Source: GCA-003244245 sp050700115 (lineage in GTDB: Bacteria > Actinomycetota > Actinomycetes > Mycobacteriales > Pseudonocardiaceae). Taken from it: DNA of 64,000 bases. This document shows positions 23,910 through 31,549 of the stretch, piece by piece. A program made the translations under genes and the position numbers. Numbering within the stretch: position 1 is the first letter of the stretch; each line of letters starts with the position of its first letter. Where the stretch lies: contig JBOHGG010000017.1 in NCBI GenBank assembly GCA_050700115.1, forward strand, positions 1-64,000. The letters are read 5' to 3'. The notes under the pieces were generated by a model, which saw only the letters and a program-made list of their open reading frames with translations, was not told the DNA's origin and ran no database searches.

Positions 23910-24281
23910 GTGCATAGGGTGGAAGACATCATGCCTCGCCTGCCCGGCAAGCAGCTGACGGCCCTCACCGCGTTGGTCCTGGGCCTGGTCGTCACGCTCG
24001 GTGGCCCGGTGCGGCTCGCTGGGGGCAGTGGCATCGGCGGCCATACGCCGCCGGGTGTCGTTGCAGACCAGGCGCAGATCGTCAACGGCCCGGCCGCCCA
24101 GCAGCCCGTCGTCCGGATGATCGGCCAGGCGCCGGTCCCGGTCGGAGCCGTCCCGGCGGCCCTGTTGGTTGCCGTCCTGTTCTTCTCGTGTCTCGCTCGC
24201 CGCGGGGGCAGGCGGCTACCCGCCGCCAGCCTGGTGCGCCGACAGCGGGGGCGGTCGCCGCCTGGGGTCCCGATCTCCTGA
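23910..24281 (+). CDS. Small two-helix membrane protein of unknown function
   Basis: A 123-residue protein starting at GTG 23910, with AGGAGG about 6 nt upstream. It has a first hydrophobic segment (about residues 15-32, 'LTALTALVLGLVVTLGG'), a Gly/Pro/Ala-rich external loop and a second helix (about 80-97, 'VPAALLVAVLFFSCLA') followed by a basic tail. Not recognised. It stands between ctaD and the DksA-like gene on the same strand. Confidence 0.55.
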   Translation: MHRVEDIMPRLPGKQLTALTALVLGLVVTLGGPVRLAGGSGIGGHTPPGVVADQAQIVNGPAAQQPVVRMIGQAPVPVGAVPAALLVAVLFFSCLARRGGRRLPAASLVRRQRGRSPPGVPIS

Positions 24282-26132
24282 CCCTGACCCCCTGCTCGGA
24301 AGCGATGGCGCTGGCCGACGGATGGCCGCGTCCACTTTCCCGAACCCACCATGGAGATCACCATGCCGCGAATCCACGCGGCCGAGACACAGTCCCAGCC
24401 CACCGGTCGACGCCGGCACCCCCAGCATCGGCTCGCGCCGCATCTTCCCGCCCTGCGACGGATGCTGCTCGAGCAGCGCGCGTTCCGGCTCGAGCAGCTC
24501 GTCGAGCTGCGGGCAGCCGACGGCAGTGCGGTGGACACCGATGTCGCGGACACCGACGGCGGCCGAGCCCGACGCCAGGTGGCCGCCCTGATGGCCGACG
24601 GGGCCCGGCGGGCGATGGCCGACATCGAGCTGGCGCTGGCAAGCATGGTCGCCGGACACTACGGGTGCTGCCACGCCTGCCACGCGGAGATACCCCTCGC
24701 CGTGCTGGAGGTCATTCCCCAGGCGAGGTTGTGCCTGTCCTGTCAGCGCAGCGAGTCCGACCTCTGGTAGCTCAAGACCAGGGTGCGGTCCGACGCGAGC
24801 GCGAGCGGCTACGTGACCGAGCGCTGCCACGTAGCGGTCGGCGAAGCCGGCGATGTCAGCCGGGCCGAACAGTGGGTGCCGGTAGCGGAACACCAGATGT
24901 AGCCGGCCTCCTGCGGTGATTGCCCCGACGGCCAGGCCCATCGGCATCCTGGTCGGTGGGGAGAACCACACCTCGCGGGCGCGCAGCTCGGGTCCGAAGT
25001 CCAGGTCCTCATCGAGGCGGCCGAGGTTGGACAGGATGGCCGTCGGGATCACCCGCTCCGAAGCGGCGAGGCGGGCAATGCTCCGCTTGGCCGCCAGCGG
25101 CAGGTGCTGGAGGACGTCGAGGAACCTGACGGCGGCGGCGGGAGTGCGTTCGTGCTTGATGCGCCGGGTCCGACGGCGGATCGTCTTGACGGTGGCGGTG
25201 GGGTCGCTGCGGTCTTCGGGGCGGGTGACGACGGGCACCATGAAGGTGACGTTGCCGAACACCTCGTACCAGGATGACGTGGGCCTCAGGTTGACCGGCA
25301 TGAGCACGCTGAGTCGCCCGCCTGGGCCGCCGTGCACGGAGTTCCAGCTGTCCAGGGCCAGATGCAGGCCAGCCAGCAGGAGGTCGTTGACGGTGGTCCC
25401 GGGATCCGCGTTGGTGGCCAGCGCTGCGGTGTGCGCGGTGTCGAGGACGCGGTGATGGAGCCCGTAGCCGGGGCGGTCCTCGTCCCCGCTGGGAACAAGG
25501 TGCACTGAACGGGGGGCGGCGTGGCGGAATTCGCCCGCCAGTGCCCGGAGCTGAGCCCACCGGCCGCCCGGCGCCGGGATCTCCACCTCCTCGGGAGGCG
25601 TGTGGGGCACCGGGTCGGTGCGTCCGGCGTAGGCCCGGGCAATGGAGCGAAGCAGGCCCAGCGCGGCGATGCCGTCACCGGCGGCGTGGTGGAGGTTGAG
25701 CATCACCACGTCGCCGTTGTGGTGACGAGCGAGGCGAATGCGCAGCGGTGGCGACGTCCCAAGCGGCACGGCCAGGCTCTGCAGGTCGGCCCGGACGGCC
25801 TGCAGGGCGTCGTCATCAGAACACACGACGACGTCGAGGGGGTCGACATCAGGTGCGGGGGTGATCTCCCACTCATACCCAGCCCGCCGCTGGCGGGCAA
25901 TGGTGGCCCGCGCGCGAGCTCGGGGGTGTCTGGCGAGTGCCACGCCCACGGCCTGCCGCAGGCGATCTTCGACAACGGTACCGCTGAGGCGAACTTCCAG
26001 GTGGACGCTCCACGGCGCGGAGGCCGAGTCGAGGTGATAGCTGGCCTCGTCGAGGGCGCAGAAGGGTCGCCGCAGTGCCTCGGGGTCCGAGCGTGCCGCT
26101 GCCTCATCGACTCCCAGGGTGCGGTCTGTCAT
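24216..26132 (-). CDS. Condensation-type acyltransferase (WS/DGAT-PapA-like fold)
   Basis: A 638-residue frame. Residues ~20-445 form a BAHD/condensation-like acyltransferase: the active-site motif 'LHHAAGDGIAALGLLRSIAR' matches HHxxxDG, and 'LMPVNLRPTSSWYEVFGN' and 'AILSNLGRLDE' are family signatures for wax-ester/diacyl or polyketide-associated acyltransferases. Homology ends near 24790, but no stop occurs until 24216, so the frame runs antisense through the whole dksA-like gene. GAGGAG lies upstream of ATG 26132. It follows folE by 39 bp. The substrate is unknown. Confidence 0.8.
   Translation of the reverse strand: MTDRTLGVDEAAARSDPEALRRPFCALDEASYHLDSASAPWSVHLEVRLSGTVVEDRLRQAVGVALARHPRARARATIARQRRAGYEWEITPAPDVDPLDVVVCSDDDALQAVRADLQSLAVPLGTSPPLRIRLARHHNGDVVMLNLHHAAGDGIAALGLLRSIARAYAGRTDPVPHTPPEEVEIPAPGGRWAQLRALAGEFRHAAPRSVHLVPSGDEDRPGYGLHHRVLDTAHTAALATNADPGTTVNDLLLAGLHLALDSWNSVHGGPGGRLSVLMPVNLRPTSSWYEVFGNVTFMVPVVTRPEDRSDPTATVKTIRRRTRRIKHERTPAAAVRFLDVLQHLPLAAKRSIARLAASERVIPTAILSNLGRLDEDLDFGPELRAREVWFSPPTRMPMGLAVGAITAGGRLHLVFRYRHPLFGPADIAGFADRYVAALGHVAARARVGPHPGLELPEVGLAALTGQAQPRLGNDLQHGEGYLRVAGVAAPVVSGDHACQRQLDVGHRPPGPVGHQGGHLASGSAAVGVRDIGVHRTAVGCPQLDELLEPERALLEQHPSQGGKMRREPMLGVPASTGGLGLCLGRVDSRHGDLHGGFGKVDAAIRRPAPSLPSRGSGSGDRDPRRRPPPLSAHQAGGG
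24363..24770 (+). CDS. DksA/TraR-type C4 zinc-finger protein
   Basis: A 135-residue protein with a helical N-terminal half ('LRRMLLEQRAFRLEQLVEL') and a C-terminal four-cysteine zinc finger, 'CCHACHAEIPLAV' plus 'LCLSCQRSESDLW'. DksA-like proteins insert into the RNA polymerase secondary channel and adjust transcription under starvation. The ATG at 24363 is preferred to 24351 because GGAG then lies 6 nt upstream. It is unusual in being covered entirely by the C-terminal extension of an opposite-strand frame (24216-26132). Confidence 0.8.
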   Translation: MPRIHAAETQSQPTGRRRHPQHRLAPHLPALRRMLLEQRAFRLEQLVELRAADGSAVDTDVADTDGGRARRQVAALMADGARRAMADIELALASMVAGHYGCCHACHAEIPLAVLEVIPQARLCLSCQRSESDLW

Positions 26133-26171
26133 GACGGTGCTCCTCTATTCGACCTTGTAGGGCGACGCCGG

Positions 26172-26813
26172 TCAGTGCGCCACTCCGGCTAGCGCGAAGA
26201 ATTCCTGCCGGGAGCGGGCGTCCTCCCGCAGTACCCCGTGCAGTGCGGACGTCACGGTGCGTGAGCCGGTGGCTCGCACGCCGCGCAGTGACATGCACAG
26301 GTGTTCCGCCTCGATCACCACGCCGACGCCCTTGGGGGCCAGGTGCTCGTGCAGCCGGTCGGCGACCTGCTGGGTCAGTCGCTCCTGAACCTGCAGGTCC
26401 CGGGCGAACAGGTCGACGACCCGCGCCAGCTTGGACAGCCCGAGGATGCGCTCATCGGGCAGGTAGCCGATGTGGGCGATCCCATGGAAGGGCAGCAGAT
26501 GGTGCTCGCACAGCGATTGCACGGGGATGCTCTTGGCGAGGACCAGTTCGTCGTAGCCCTCGTCGTTGGGGAAGGTCGTCAGGTCGAACTCCCGCGGGGT
26601 GAGCAGCTCGGCGTAGGAATGGGCGACCCGTCGCGGAGTGTCGGACAGGTGTTCAGAGGTCGGGTCCTTGCCCAGGGCCACCAGCAGATCGGCCACCGCG
26701 CGCTCCGCCGCGGCCAGGTCCACCTCCTGCCGGGACGGGACCACCCGAAGGCTGTGGTGGCGCACCGGTGCTGGTCGTTCGGAACGCGATTCGGTTGGCT
26801 CGATGATGCTCAT
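26172..26813 (-). CDS. folE: GTP cyclohydrolase I
   Basis: A 213-residue FolE, the first step of tetrahydrofolate and pterin synthesis (GTP to dihydroneopterin triphosphate). It has 'DTPRRVAHSYAELLTPREFD', the zinc-site 'SLCEHHLLPFHGIAHIGY', 'LGLSKLARVVDLFARDLQVQ' and 'HLCMSLRGVRATGSRTVTSA', all active-site segments intact. The start at 26813 (AAGGA upstream) gives normal length. It sits in a stress operon rather than with folP/folB/folK, so it is likely an additional, condition-specific copy. The upstream neighbour carries a fragment of a second folE. Confidence 0.93.
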   Translation of the reverse strand: MSIIEPTESRSERPAPVRHHSLRVVPSRQEVDLAAAERAVADLLVALGKDPTSEHLSDTPRRVAHSYAELLTPREFDLTTFPNDEGYDELVLAKSIPVQSLCEHHLLPFHGIAHIGYLPDERILGLSKLARVVDLFARDLQVQERLTQQVADRLHEHLAPKGVGVVIEAEHLCMSLRGVRATGSRTVTSALHGVLREDARSRQEFFALAGVAH

Positions 26814-26841
26814 CAGGCTGATCCTTGGTCGGGGACTGGGA

Positions 26842-26882
26842 CTGGAGGGTTTGGGGCGGCGACGTGGCCCCAAACCCTCCAG
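26842..26882. terminator. Perfect 16-bp hairpin upstream of folE
   Basis: CTGGAGGGTTTGGGGC (26842-26857) and GCCCCAAACCCTCCAG (26867-26882) are perfect complements with a 9-nt loop. It lies between the folE-fragment gene and folE, both on the minus strand. No T-run follows on either side. An intercistronic attenuator or processing site is possible. Confidence 0.6.
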
Positions 26883-26932
26883 GGGTCTGCGCTCGCAATG
26901 GGGGCAAGGAACGCAGACCGGTCACGACGCGA

Positions 26933-27394
26933 TCACGCGCCGGAACACCTTGGGCAGCCGGCTGGCCATGTGGTTGAGCTGGTTTCCTCAGTCACCCCTG
27001 CCGCGGCTGTCACTGCCTGGCTGGCGGCCTGCACGACGCCCTCGGCCGTGCGGGTGACGCCCTCGACGCGGTCGAGCAGCGCATTGGTCCTGCTCACGGA
27101 CGTGTGCATAGCGGTAAGGGTCTGCTCGGCCAAAGTCACCAGCCCAACCACGCGGCCTAGCAGAGTCACCAGAGGTGCGGCGGTGTGCACAACAGCGGCG
27201 ACCGGGCGGTCCAGCCCGGCAAGCAGCCGCAACAGGACACGGCGCTGGGACCGCACCGGGAGGTGCCGGACCACCCCTTCGTGGTCCTCGTCGCGGGGGA
27301 ATCTGGTCGGGTCGAACTCGTCGGGGGTCAGCAGTTCCGGATATGTATCGGTAACCCGGCGGGCGGTGTCCGCCAGCTGCTGCGCGGTGGTCAT
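26933..27394 (-). CDS. Chimeric protein: folE N-terminal fragment fused to an unrelated helical tail
   Basis: A 153-residue frame from ATG 27394. Residues 7-45 ('DTARRVTDTYPELLTPDEFD', '..VVRHLPVRSQ') match the segment of FolE just before its zinc-binding 'CEHHLLPFHG', which is missing. The remaining ~105 residues are a helical, Val/Ala/Thr-rich region ('PLVTLLGRVVGLVTLAEQTL', 'NALLDRVEGVTRTAEGVVQA') with no FolE similarity. The ATG overlaps the stop of the Usp gene (ATGA). It cannot have cyclohydrolase activity. Confidence 0.6.
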   Translation of the reverse strand: MTTAQQLADTARRVTDTYPELLTPDEFDPTRFPRDEDHEGVVRHLPVRSQRRVLLRLLAGLDRPVAAVVHTAAPLVTLLGRVVGLVTLAEQTLTAMHTSVSRTNALLDRVEGVTRTAEGVVQAASQAVTAAAGVTEETSSTTWPAGCPRCSGA

Positions 27395-27882
27395 GCGGGT
27401 ACCTCCGCGGCCGCACGAAACAGCGTCCGCCGGGTAGCCATCGCAGGTGGAATGACCAGCACTGGACACGTCGCGTGCCGCACGCAGTACCAGCTCACCG
27501 ACCGGTGCAGCAGTTCAGCGACCCGCGGGCCGTGGCCGACCACCAGCAGGGCGGCACCGTCGGCCGCTCCCACGAGCGCCGGACCGGCCGGCCCGCGGGC
27601 CACCCTCTGCCGCACTGCAACCCGCGCCGACCCGTCAGGGACTCGCGCCAGCGCGGCCGCCACGACCTCGGCGAGTTCCCGCTCGGCCCGCGCTTGTTGT
27701 TCGGCGGGTAGTGGCACCGGCTCGGAGGTGACCGCGGCTTCCCACCCTCTCGCCACGACCGGCAGCCAGCAGCGGACGGCGTGGACCCGGGCGCCGGTGC
27801 GGCCGGCAAACGCCAGAGCCCACCGCAGCGCCGTGTAGCTGGCCGGGGAGCCGTCAACGCCAACTACCACCAGCTCGCTCAT
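27391..27882 (-). CDS. Universal stress protein (UspA family, second copy)
   Basis: A 163-residue Usp with 'LVVVGVDGSPASYTALRWAL' at the N-terminus. The ATP-binding signature is altered: 'VVGHGPRVAELLHRSVSWYC' replaces the usual G-2x-G-9x-GS, keeping only part of the glycines, so ATP binding is doubtful. It is the first gene of the usp/chimera/folE/acyltransferase run. Its GGGAGG ribosome site abuts the operator at 27893-27922, and the SufR-like regulator is divergent. Confidence 0.85.
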   Translation of the reverse strand: MSELVVVGVDGSPASYTALRWALAFAGRTGARVHAVRCWLPVVARGWEAAVTSEPVPLPAEQQARAERELAEVVAAALARVPDGSARVAVRQRVARGPAGPALVGAADGAALLVVGHGPRVAELLHRSVSWYCVRHATCPVLVIPPAMATRRTLFRAAAEVPA

Positions 27883-27892
27883 CTCAGCCTCC

Positions 27893-27922
27893 CTCTAAAG
27901 CCATGATCTGCTAACGTTAGAG
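27893..27922. promoter_or_regulatory. Inverted-repeat operator TCTAAAG-N14-CGTTAGA
   Basis: CTCTAA (27893-27898) and TTAGAG (27917-27922) are inverted arms. The core TCTAAAG (27894-27900)-N14-CGTTAGA (27915-27921) has the same 28-bp span as the site before DoxX (6194-6221) and differs in one arm position. It lies between usp (minus) and the SufR-like regulator (plus), 39 bp from the latter. Confidence 0.7.
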
Positions 27923-27960
27923 CGGTGGTAGCTGTTTCGTCAATAGGAGTTGATTCTAGA

Positions 27961-28641
27961 ATGGAGTCCCGGGAGGCGCAGATCTCCGCGATCGCCGCGC
28001 TCGACGAGCCGACCCGTCGCAGCCTGTACGACTACGTGGTGCGTCAGTCTGAACCGGTGAGCCGCGACGACGCTGCCGCGGCCTTCGAGCTGCCGCGCAC
28101 CACCGCGGCGTTTCATCTCGACCGGCTCGTGGACGAGGGCCTGCTCGACGTGGTCTACCAGCGCCGCACCGGCCGCACCGGCCCCGGCGCCGGGCGCCCG
28201 GCCAAGCTGTACCAGCGGTCGGGGCATCAGGTGGCCGTGTCGCTGCCCCAGCGCCGCTACGACCTGGCCGGGCGGCTGCTGTCCAGCGCCCTCGAGCTTG
28301 CCGAACGCTCCGGGGACTCCCCGCGGGGCGTCCTCGACCAGCGCGCTTACCAGTTGGGCCGAGAACTCGGCGAAACCGCGCGCAGCACAGCCGGTGACCG
28401 TGATAACCGGCAGACCGCACTACGGGTCCTGCAGGAATACGGCTTCGAACCGCGCAGCGAGGGCGACCACGTCGCCCTCGCCAACTGCCCCTTCCACACC
28501 CTGGCGCAGGAGTACACCCAACTCGTGTGCGGAATGAACCTGCGCCTGCTCGCCGGGCTCCTGGACGGCCTAGCCCCCACCGGCCTCACCGCCCACCTGG
28601 ACCCCGCCCCACCCCACTGCTGCGTCCGCCTCACCCCCTAA
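27961..28641 (+). CDS. SufR-like winged-helix regulator (paralogue 3)
   Basis: A 226-residue regulator with the N-terminal helix-turn-helix 'ALDEPTRRSLYDYVVRQ' and 'TTAAFHLDRLVDEGLLDVVY'. The C-terminal cluster motif reads 'LANCPFHTLAQEYTQLVCGM' and 'PPHCCVRL'. The three Cys positions are kept, whereas some His residues of paralogues 1 and 2 are changed. The ATG at 27961 fits homology, with AGGAG about 11 nt upstream. It is divergent from usp, with the TCTAAAG operator between them. A second operator before the DoxX operon suggests it controls both. Confidence 0.82.
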   Translation: MESREAQISAIAALDEPTRRSLYDYVVRQSEPVSRDDAAAAFELPRTTAAFHLDRLVDEGLLDVVYQRRTGRTGPGAGRPAKLYQRSGHQVAVSLPQRRYDLAGRLLSSALELAERSGDSPRGVLDQRAYQLGRELGETARSTAGDRDNRQTALRVLQEYGFEPRSEGDHVALANCPFHTLAQEYTQLVCGMNLRLLAGLLDGLAPTGLTAHLDPAPPHCCVRLTP

Positions 28642-29189
28642 CCCCGCGTGTCCGGCTCTCCTGCACGGTGTGTCGCGCTCTGGTGCACGGTGCGGAACGC
28701 GTCCAGGACCGTGTCGCTGAACAGCACGAACCGGGCCTCGCGCACGCTGGTCGGTGAGTTCTGGACGGTGGCCAGCGCGATGCGGGCGGCGTCGGCCAGC
28801 GGCCATCCGTAGATTCCGGCGGACACCGCGGGGAAGGCGACGGTCTGCGCGCCGAGCTCGTCGGCCACTCGCAGTGATTCGCGGTAGCAGGAGGCAAGGA
28901 GTTCGGAGCGGTCCTCGGATTCGGTGTGCACCGGGCCGACGGTGTGGATCACCCATCGGGCCGGCAGATCACCCGCGGTGGTGGCGACCGCCTGGCCGGT
29001 GGGCAGACCGTCTCGGTAGCGGCCGGCCCGCAGTTGCCGGCATTCCGTGAGGATCACCGGCCCGCCGCGGCGGTGGATCGCGCCGTCGACGCCGCCCCCG
29101 CCGAATAGCGAACTGTTGGCGGCGTTCACCACGGCGTCGACGTGCTGGTCGGTGATATCGCCCTGTACCAGGGTGATCCGCGCTGCCAT
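28638..29189 (-). CDS. Macrodomain protein (ADP-ribose/O-acetyl-ADP-ribose hydrolase type)
   Basis: A 183-residue macrodomain of the MacroD/YmdB class with 'LVQGDITDQHVDAVVNAANS', the catalytic loop 'GGGGVDGAIHRRGG', 'YRDGLPTGQAVATTAG' and 'AFPAVSAGIYGWPL'. The family removes ADP-ribose from acidic residues or hydrolyses O-acetyl-ADP-ribose. Start ATG 29189. Its last 15 codons coincide with the tandem repeat at 28648-28690, so the original C-terminus was probably replaced. No ADP-ribosyltransferase is nearby. Its stop overlaps the convergent regulator gene by 4 bp. Confidence 0.9.
   Translation of the reverse strand: MAARITLVQGDITDQHVDAVVNAANSSLFGGGGVDGAIHRRGGPVILTECRQLRAGRYRDGLPTGQAVATTAGDLPARWVIHTVGPVHTESEDRSELLASCYRESLRVADELGAQTVAFPAVSAGIYGWPLADAARIALATVQNSPTSVREARFVLFSDTVLDAFRTVHQSATHRAGEPDTRG
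28648..28690. repeat. Tandem pair of a ~20-bp repeat, 22-bp period (locus 2)
   Basis: GTGTCCGGCTCTCCTGCACG (28648-28667) is followed at a 22-bp period by GTGTCGCGCTCTGGTGCACG (28670-28689). It matches the pair at 3487-3528 and again sits at the 3' end of a minus-strand gene. Confidence 0.6.
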
Positions 29190-29263
29190 AACCTCAATGT
29201 AGTCACCGGCTCGTGTGGCAGACTCCTTGCCTCGTGTGCACGCCATGTCTCTAGGGGAACACG

Positions 29264-29686
29264 ATGAGTAGCGAGAACCAGTGGTTCAGCGCCGCCAGCG
29301 ATACTGGCAACGTGCTGGACGGCACGGCGCTGGGCGCTCCGCTCGGTGGCAGCGGCGCGACGCAGGGCTTCTCGGTCGACTACGAGCGCGCCCCACAGGC
29401 CATCGCCGACCTCGAGGCCGCCGCGGAGTTCTTCAGGGACCGGGCGAGGAAGGTGCAGCTCCTGGCGGACATCCGTCCTCCCGGTATTGACGGGGTCAGC
29501 GTCAACGCGGCTGCCCAGATCGGCCGATGGGCGTCGGATAGCGGTGTCAACAACTTGTACGCGACCCTTCTTGCGGGCGCAAAGCAACTCGACGACCTGT
29601 CGCATAAGTTGCGGGAAGACATGAAAACCTACCTGCAGGTCGACGAGCTGAACATCCCGAAGGCCAGCCCCGGGCTGCCCCTATGA
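29264..29686 (+). CDS. PE/WXG-like ESX accessory protein
   Basis: A 140-residue, mostly helical protein with 'VDYERAPQAIADLEAAAEFF' and 'LYATLLAGAKQLDDLSHKL', a length and helix pairing typical of the PE-like partner in actinobacterial type VII (ESX) substrate pairs. There is no signal peptide, as expected for ESX cargo. Its stop overlaps the start of the DUF3558 lipoprotein gene (ATGA at 29683-29686). The four genes 29264-32341 form an ESX accessory set; the secretion machine itself (EccB/C/D/E) is not in the window. Confidence 0.65.
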   Translation: MSSENQWFSAASDTGNVLDGTALGAPLGGSGATQGFSVDYERAPQAIADLEAAAEFFRDRARKVQLLADIRPPGIDGVSVNAAAQIGRWASDSGVNNLYATLLAGAKQLDDLSHKLREDMKTYLQVDELNIPKASPGLPL

Positions 29687-30276
29687 GGATTAGATTCGCC
29701 GCTAGCATGATCGCCGTCGGATCGGTGATCATGCTAGCGGGTTGTGGCAGCGGCACGGACGCGGCACCGGAGCCCGTCCGAGCGAGCCCTACGGAGGCGG
29801 CCAGCCCGATCCCTCCAGTCAAGAATCCGCGCGATGTCGCGGCTCTGGCCCGTCGGCCGTGCGAGTTGCTGACCTCGCAGCAGGCGGCCGGGTTCGGGCT
29901 AGACCTTCCACCGAAACAACTGGACGGTGTTCTCGGCAACTTGGACTGCAAGTGGACGAGTACCGCGGGAGACCGGCGAATATTTCGAACGGTCTATATC
30001 GGCACGTTCACTAACAATCTAACCTTAGAGGCCGTTTACGACAGGAGGCAAGGGCTTCCGTTCTTCGAGCTTATCGAGATCGCTGGCTATCCCGCGATCG
30101 TCACGAGACCCAAAGCAGACCTTCCGCACTGTGATATGGACGTTAAAACGGCGGAGCGTCAGAGCGTCTCGGTGAGCTACGACTCAGACACATTTAAGAA
30201 CAATCCGCAGCAAGCGTGTGAAGTGGGCAAGCAGGTGGCCGCGGCGGTGCTGATGAATCTGCCGCCGAAGAGTTGA
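29683..30276 (+). CDS. DUF3558 family lipoprotein
   Basis: A 197-residue lipoprotein with an N-terminal signal ending in the lipobox 'MLAGCGSG' (Cys about 22), a Pro/Ala-rich spacer and a DUF3558 domain ('RRPCELLTSQQAAGFGL', 'LDCKWTSTAGDRR', C-terminal Cys in 'QQACEVG'). DUF3558 proteins accompany ESX gene sets in Pseudonocardiaceae; their function is unknown. It is translationally coupled to the PE-like gene. Confidence 0.85.
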   Translation: MRIRFAASMIAVGSVIMLAGCGSGTDAAPEPVRASPTEAASPIPPVKNPRDVAALARRPCELLTSQQAAGFGLDLPPKQLDGVLGNLDCKWTSTAGDRRIFRTVYIGTFTNNLTLEAVYDRRQGLPFFELIEIAGYPAIVTRPKADLPHCDMDVKTAERQSVSVSYDSDTFKNNPQQACEVGKQVAAAVLMNLPPKS

Positions 30277-30285
30277 GGGGACGCA

Positions 30286-31539
30286 GTGGTGGGGACGAAC
30301 TTCAACTACGACGACACCGACCATCAGATTATCTTCGACCGTATCAATGGCGGGGTCGGCTCGGATTCACTGCAGGAGGTCAGCCGGGCGTGGCAGCGGT
30401 TGGGCGACGACGTCGGAGTGACCGGCAAGTCGTACGTGCAGAGCGCGATCCGCGGCATCTTCGCCTCCCGTGAGGGTGCGGCGGCGGAGTCGGCCGCTGC
30501 GGTCACCGGCGCCATGCTGCCGTGGCTCGATGACGTAGTGCTGATCGCGATCGCCGCAGCGCAGCGGACGCAGGGCCAGGCCGACTACTGGGTCACGGCC
30601 AAGCACAACGTCCCGCCGGTCCCGCCGGCGCCGGTGTCAGCCGGTTTCTTCGGTGATCCCAGCGAATGGTTCGCCCAGAAGATGGACTGGTTTCCGGGGC
30701 TGACCACCGAGGAGGAGAAGGCGCAGCTGCGCCAACAGGACGCCGCGGAGCAGGCCCGGCAGGCGATGCGGGTGTATCAGTCCAGCTCCAACGGCAACAT
30801 CGACCCCGCACCGGCCTTCACCGCGCCGCAGGCGCTGGACGCCAGCATCGGGGCGCTACCGCCGACTGACGCGAGAGTCGACGGCGCCGCTGCGCCGGCG
30901 GCGGTAGGTGGCGGCGGCGCCGGCCACTACCCGGCGGCGAACCCACCAGCGGCGAACCCACCAGCAACGCACCAACCGGTGACCCACCAGCCCGCAGCCC
31001 ATCCGATGGCCGCTTACCAGCCGGTGGCTACGGCGTCACAGGTCGCTCAGGGCGGGCCCGCCGCACTGGACAGCGTCGCGCCGGGATCCGGCCGGTGGGC
31101 CGGCAACCCGACACCGGGACAGAGCATGACCCCCAGCCCGCTGCCGGTCGGCACCGGGTTCGGCGACGGCACGGCCGGACGTGGCTCGGCGGGGCCAGCG
31201 CCCGGGCGAAGTGGGATGGCGGGAACCCGGAGCGCAGGTGGCGGGGCAAGCCACCCCAGGTTCGGGCCGCGGCCCAGCGTCGGCGCTGCTCAGTTCGGTC
31301 CCCAGCCCGGCGTCAGCGCACACTCCCCCACCGAGGGGATGACCCGCAGCGGCGCCGCCCCAGGTGGTGTGACGCGCGGCGCCGGGTATGGGGAGCCACT
31401 CGTCGCGGGCGCCGGCCAGCGGGGCGAGCAGGACCGCGAGCACCGCAGCAAGTACCTCGTCCACGACGATTCGAACGCGATCGTCGGTGACCTGCCGCCT
31501 ACGGCGCCGCCGGTGATCGGCGAGGATCCGGCCTACTGA
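30286..31539 (+). CDS. PPE-like ESX substrate with Pro/Gly/Ala-rich C-terminus
   Basis: A 417-residue protein. The first ~180 residues are helical with 'YDDTDHQIIFDRINGG' and 'WQRLGDDVGVTGKSYVQSAI', consistent with a PPE-type four-helix partner. Residues 185-400 are low-complexity Pro/Ala/Gly/Thr/His, including short repeats such as 'ANPPAANPPATHQPVTHQPA'. It ends 'DDSNAIVGDLPPTAPPVIGE', a common closing motif in actinobacterial PPE-like proteins. GTG 30286 is the start. It probably pairs with the 140-residue protein and is chaperoned by the EspG homologue that follows. Confidence 0.72.
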   Translation: MVGTNFNYDDTDHQIIFDRINGGVGSDSLQEVSRAWQRLGDDVGVTGKSYVQSAIRGIFASREGAAAESAAAVTGAMLPWLDDVVLIAIAAAQRTQGQADYWVTAKHNVPPVPPAPVSAGFFGDPSEWFAQKMDWFPGLTTEEEKAQLRQQDAAEQARQAMRVYQSSSNGNIDPAPAFTAPQALDASIGALPPTDARVDGAAAPAAVGGGGAGHYPAANPPAANPPATHQPVTHQPAAHPMAAYQPVATASQVAQGGPAALDSVAPGSGRWAGNPTPGQSMTPSPLPVGTGFGDGTAGRGSAGPAPGRSGMAGTRSAGGGASHPRFGPRPSVGAAQFGPQPGVSAHSPTEGMTRSGAAPGGVTRGAGYGEPLVAGAGQRGEQDREHRSKYLVHDDSNAIVGDLPPTAPPVIGEDPAY

Positions 31540-31549
31540 GGGGCATCAC

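Noticed and set aside
26842..26882. A folate-sensing riboswitch upstream of folE
   Set aside because: Only a simple perfect hairpin is present; no conserved multi-stem core could be recognised.
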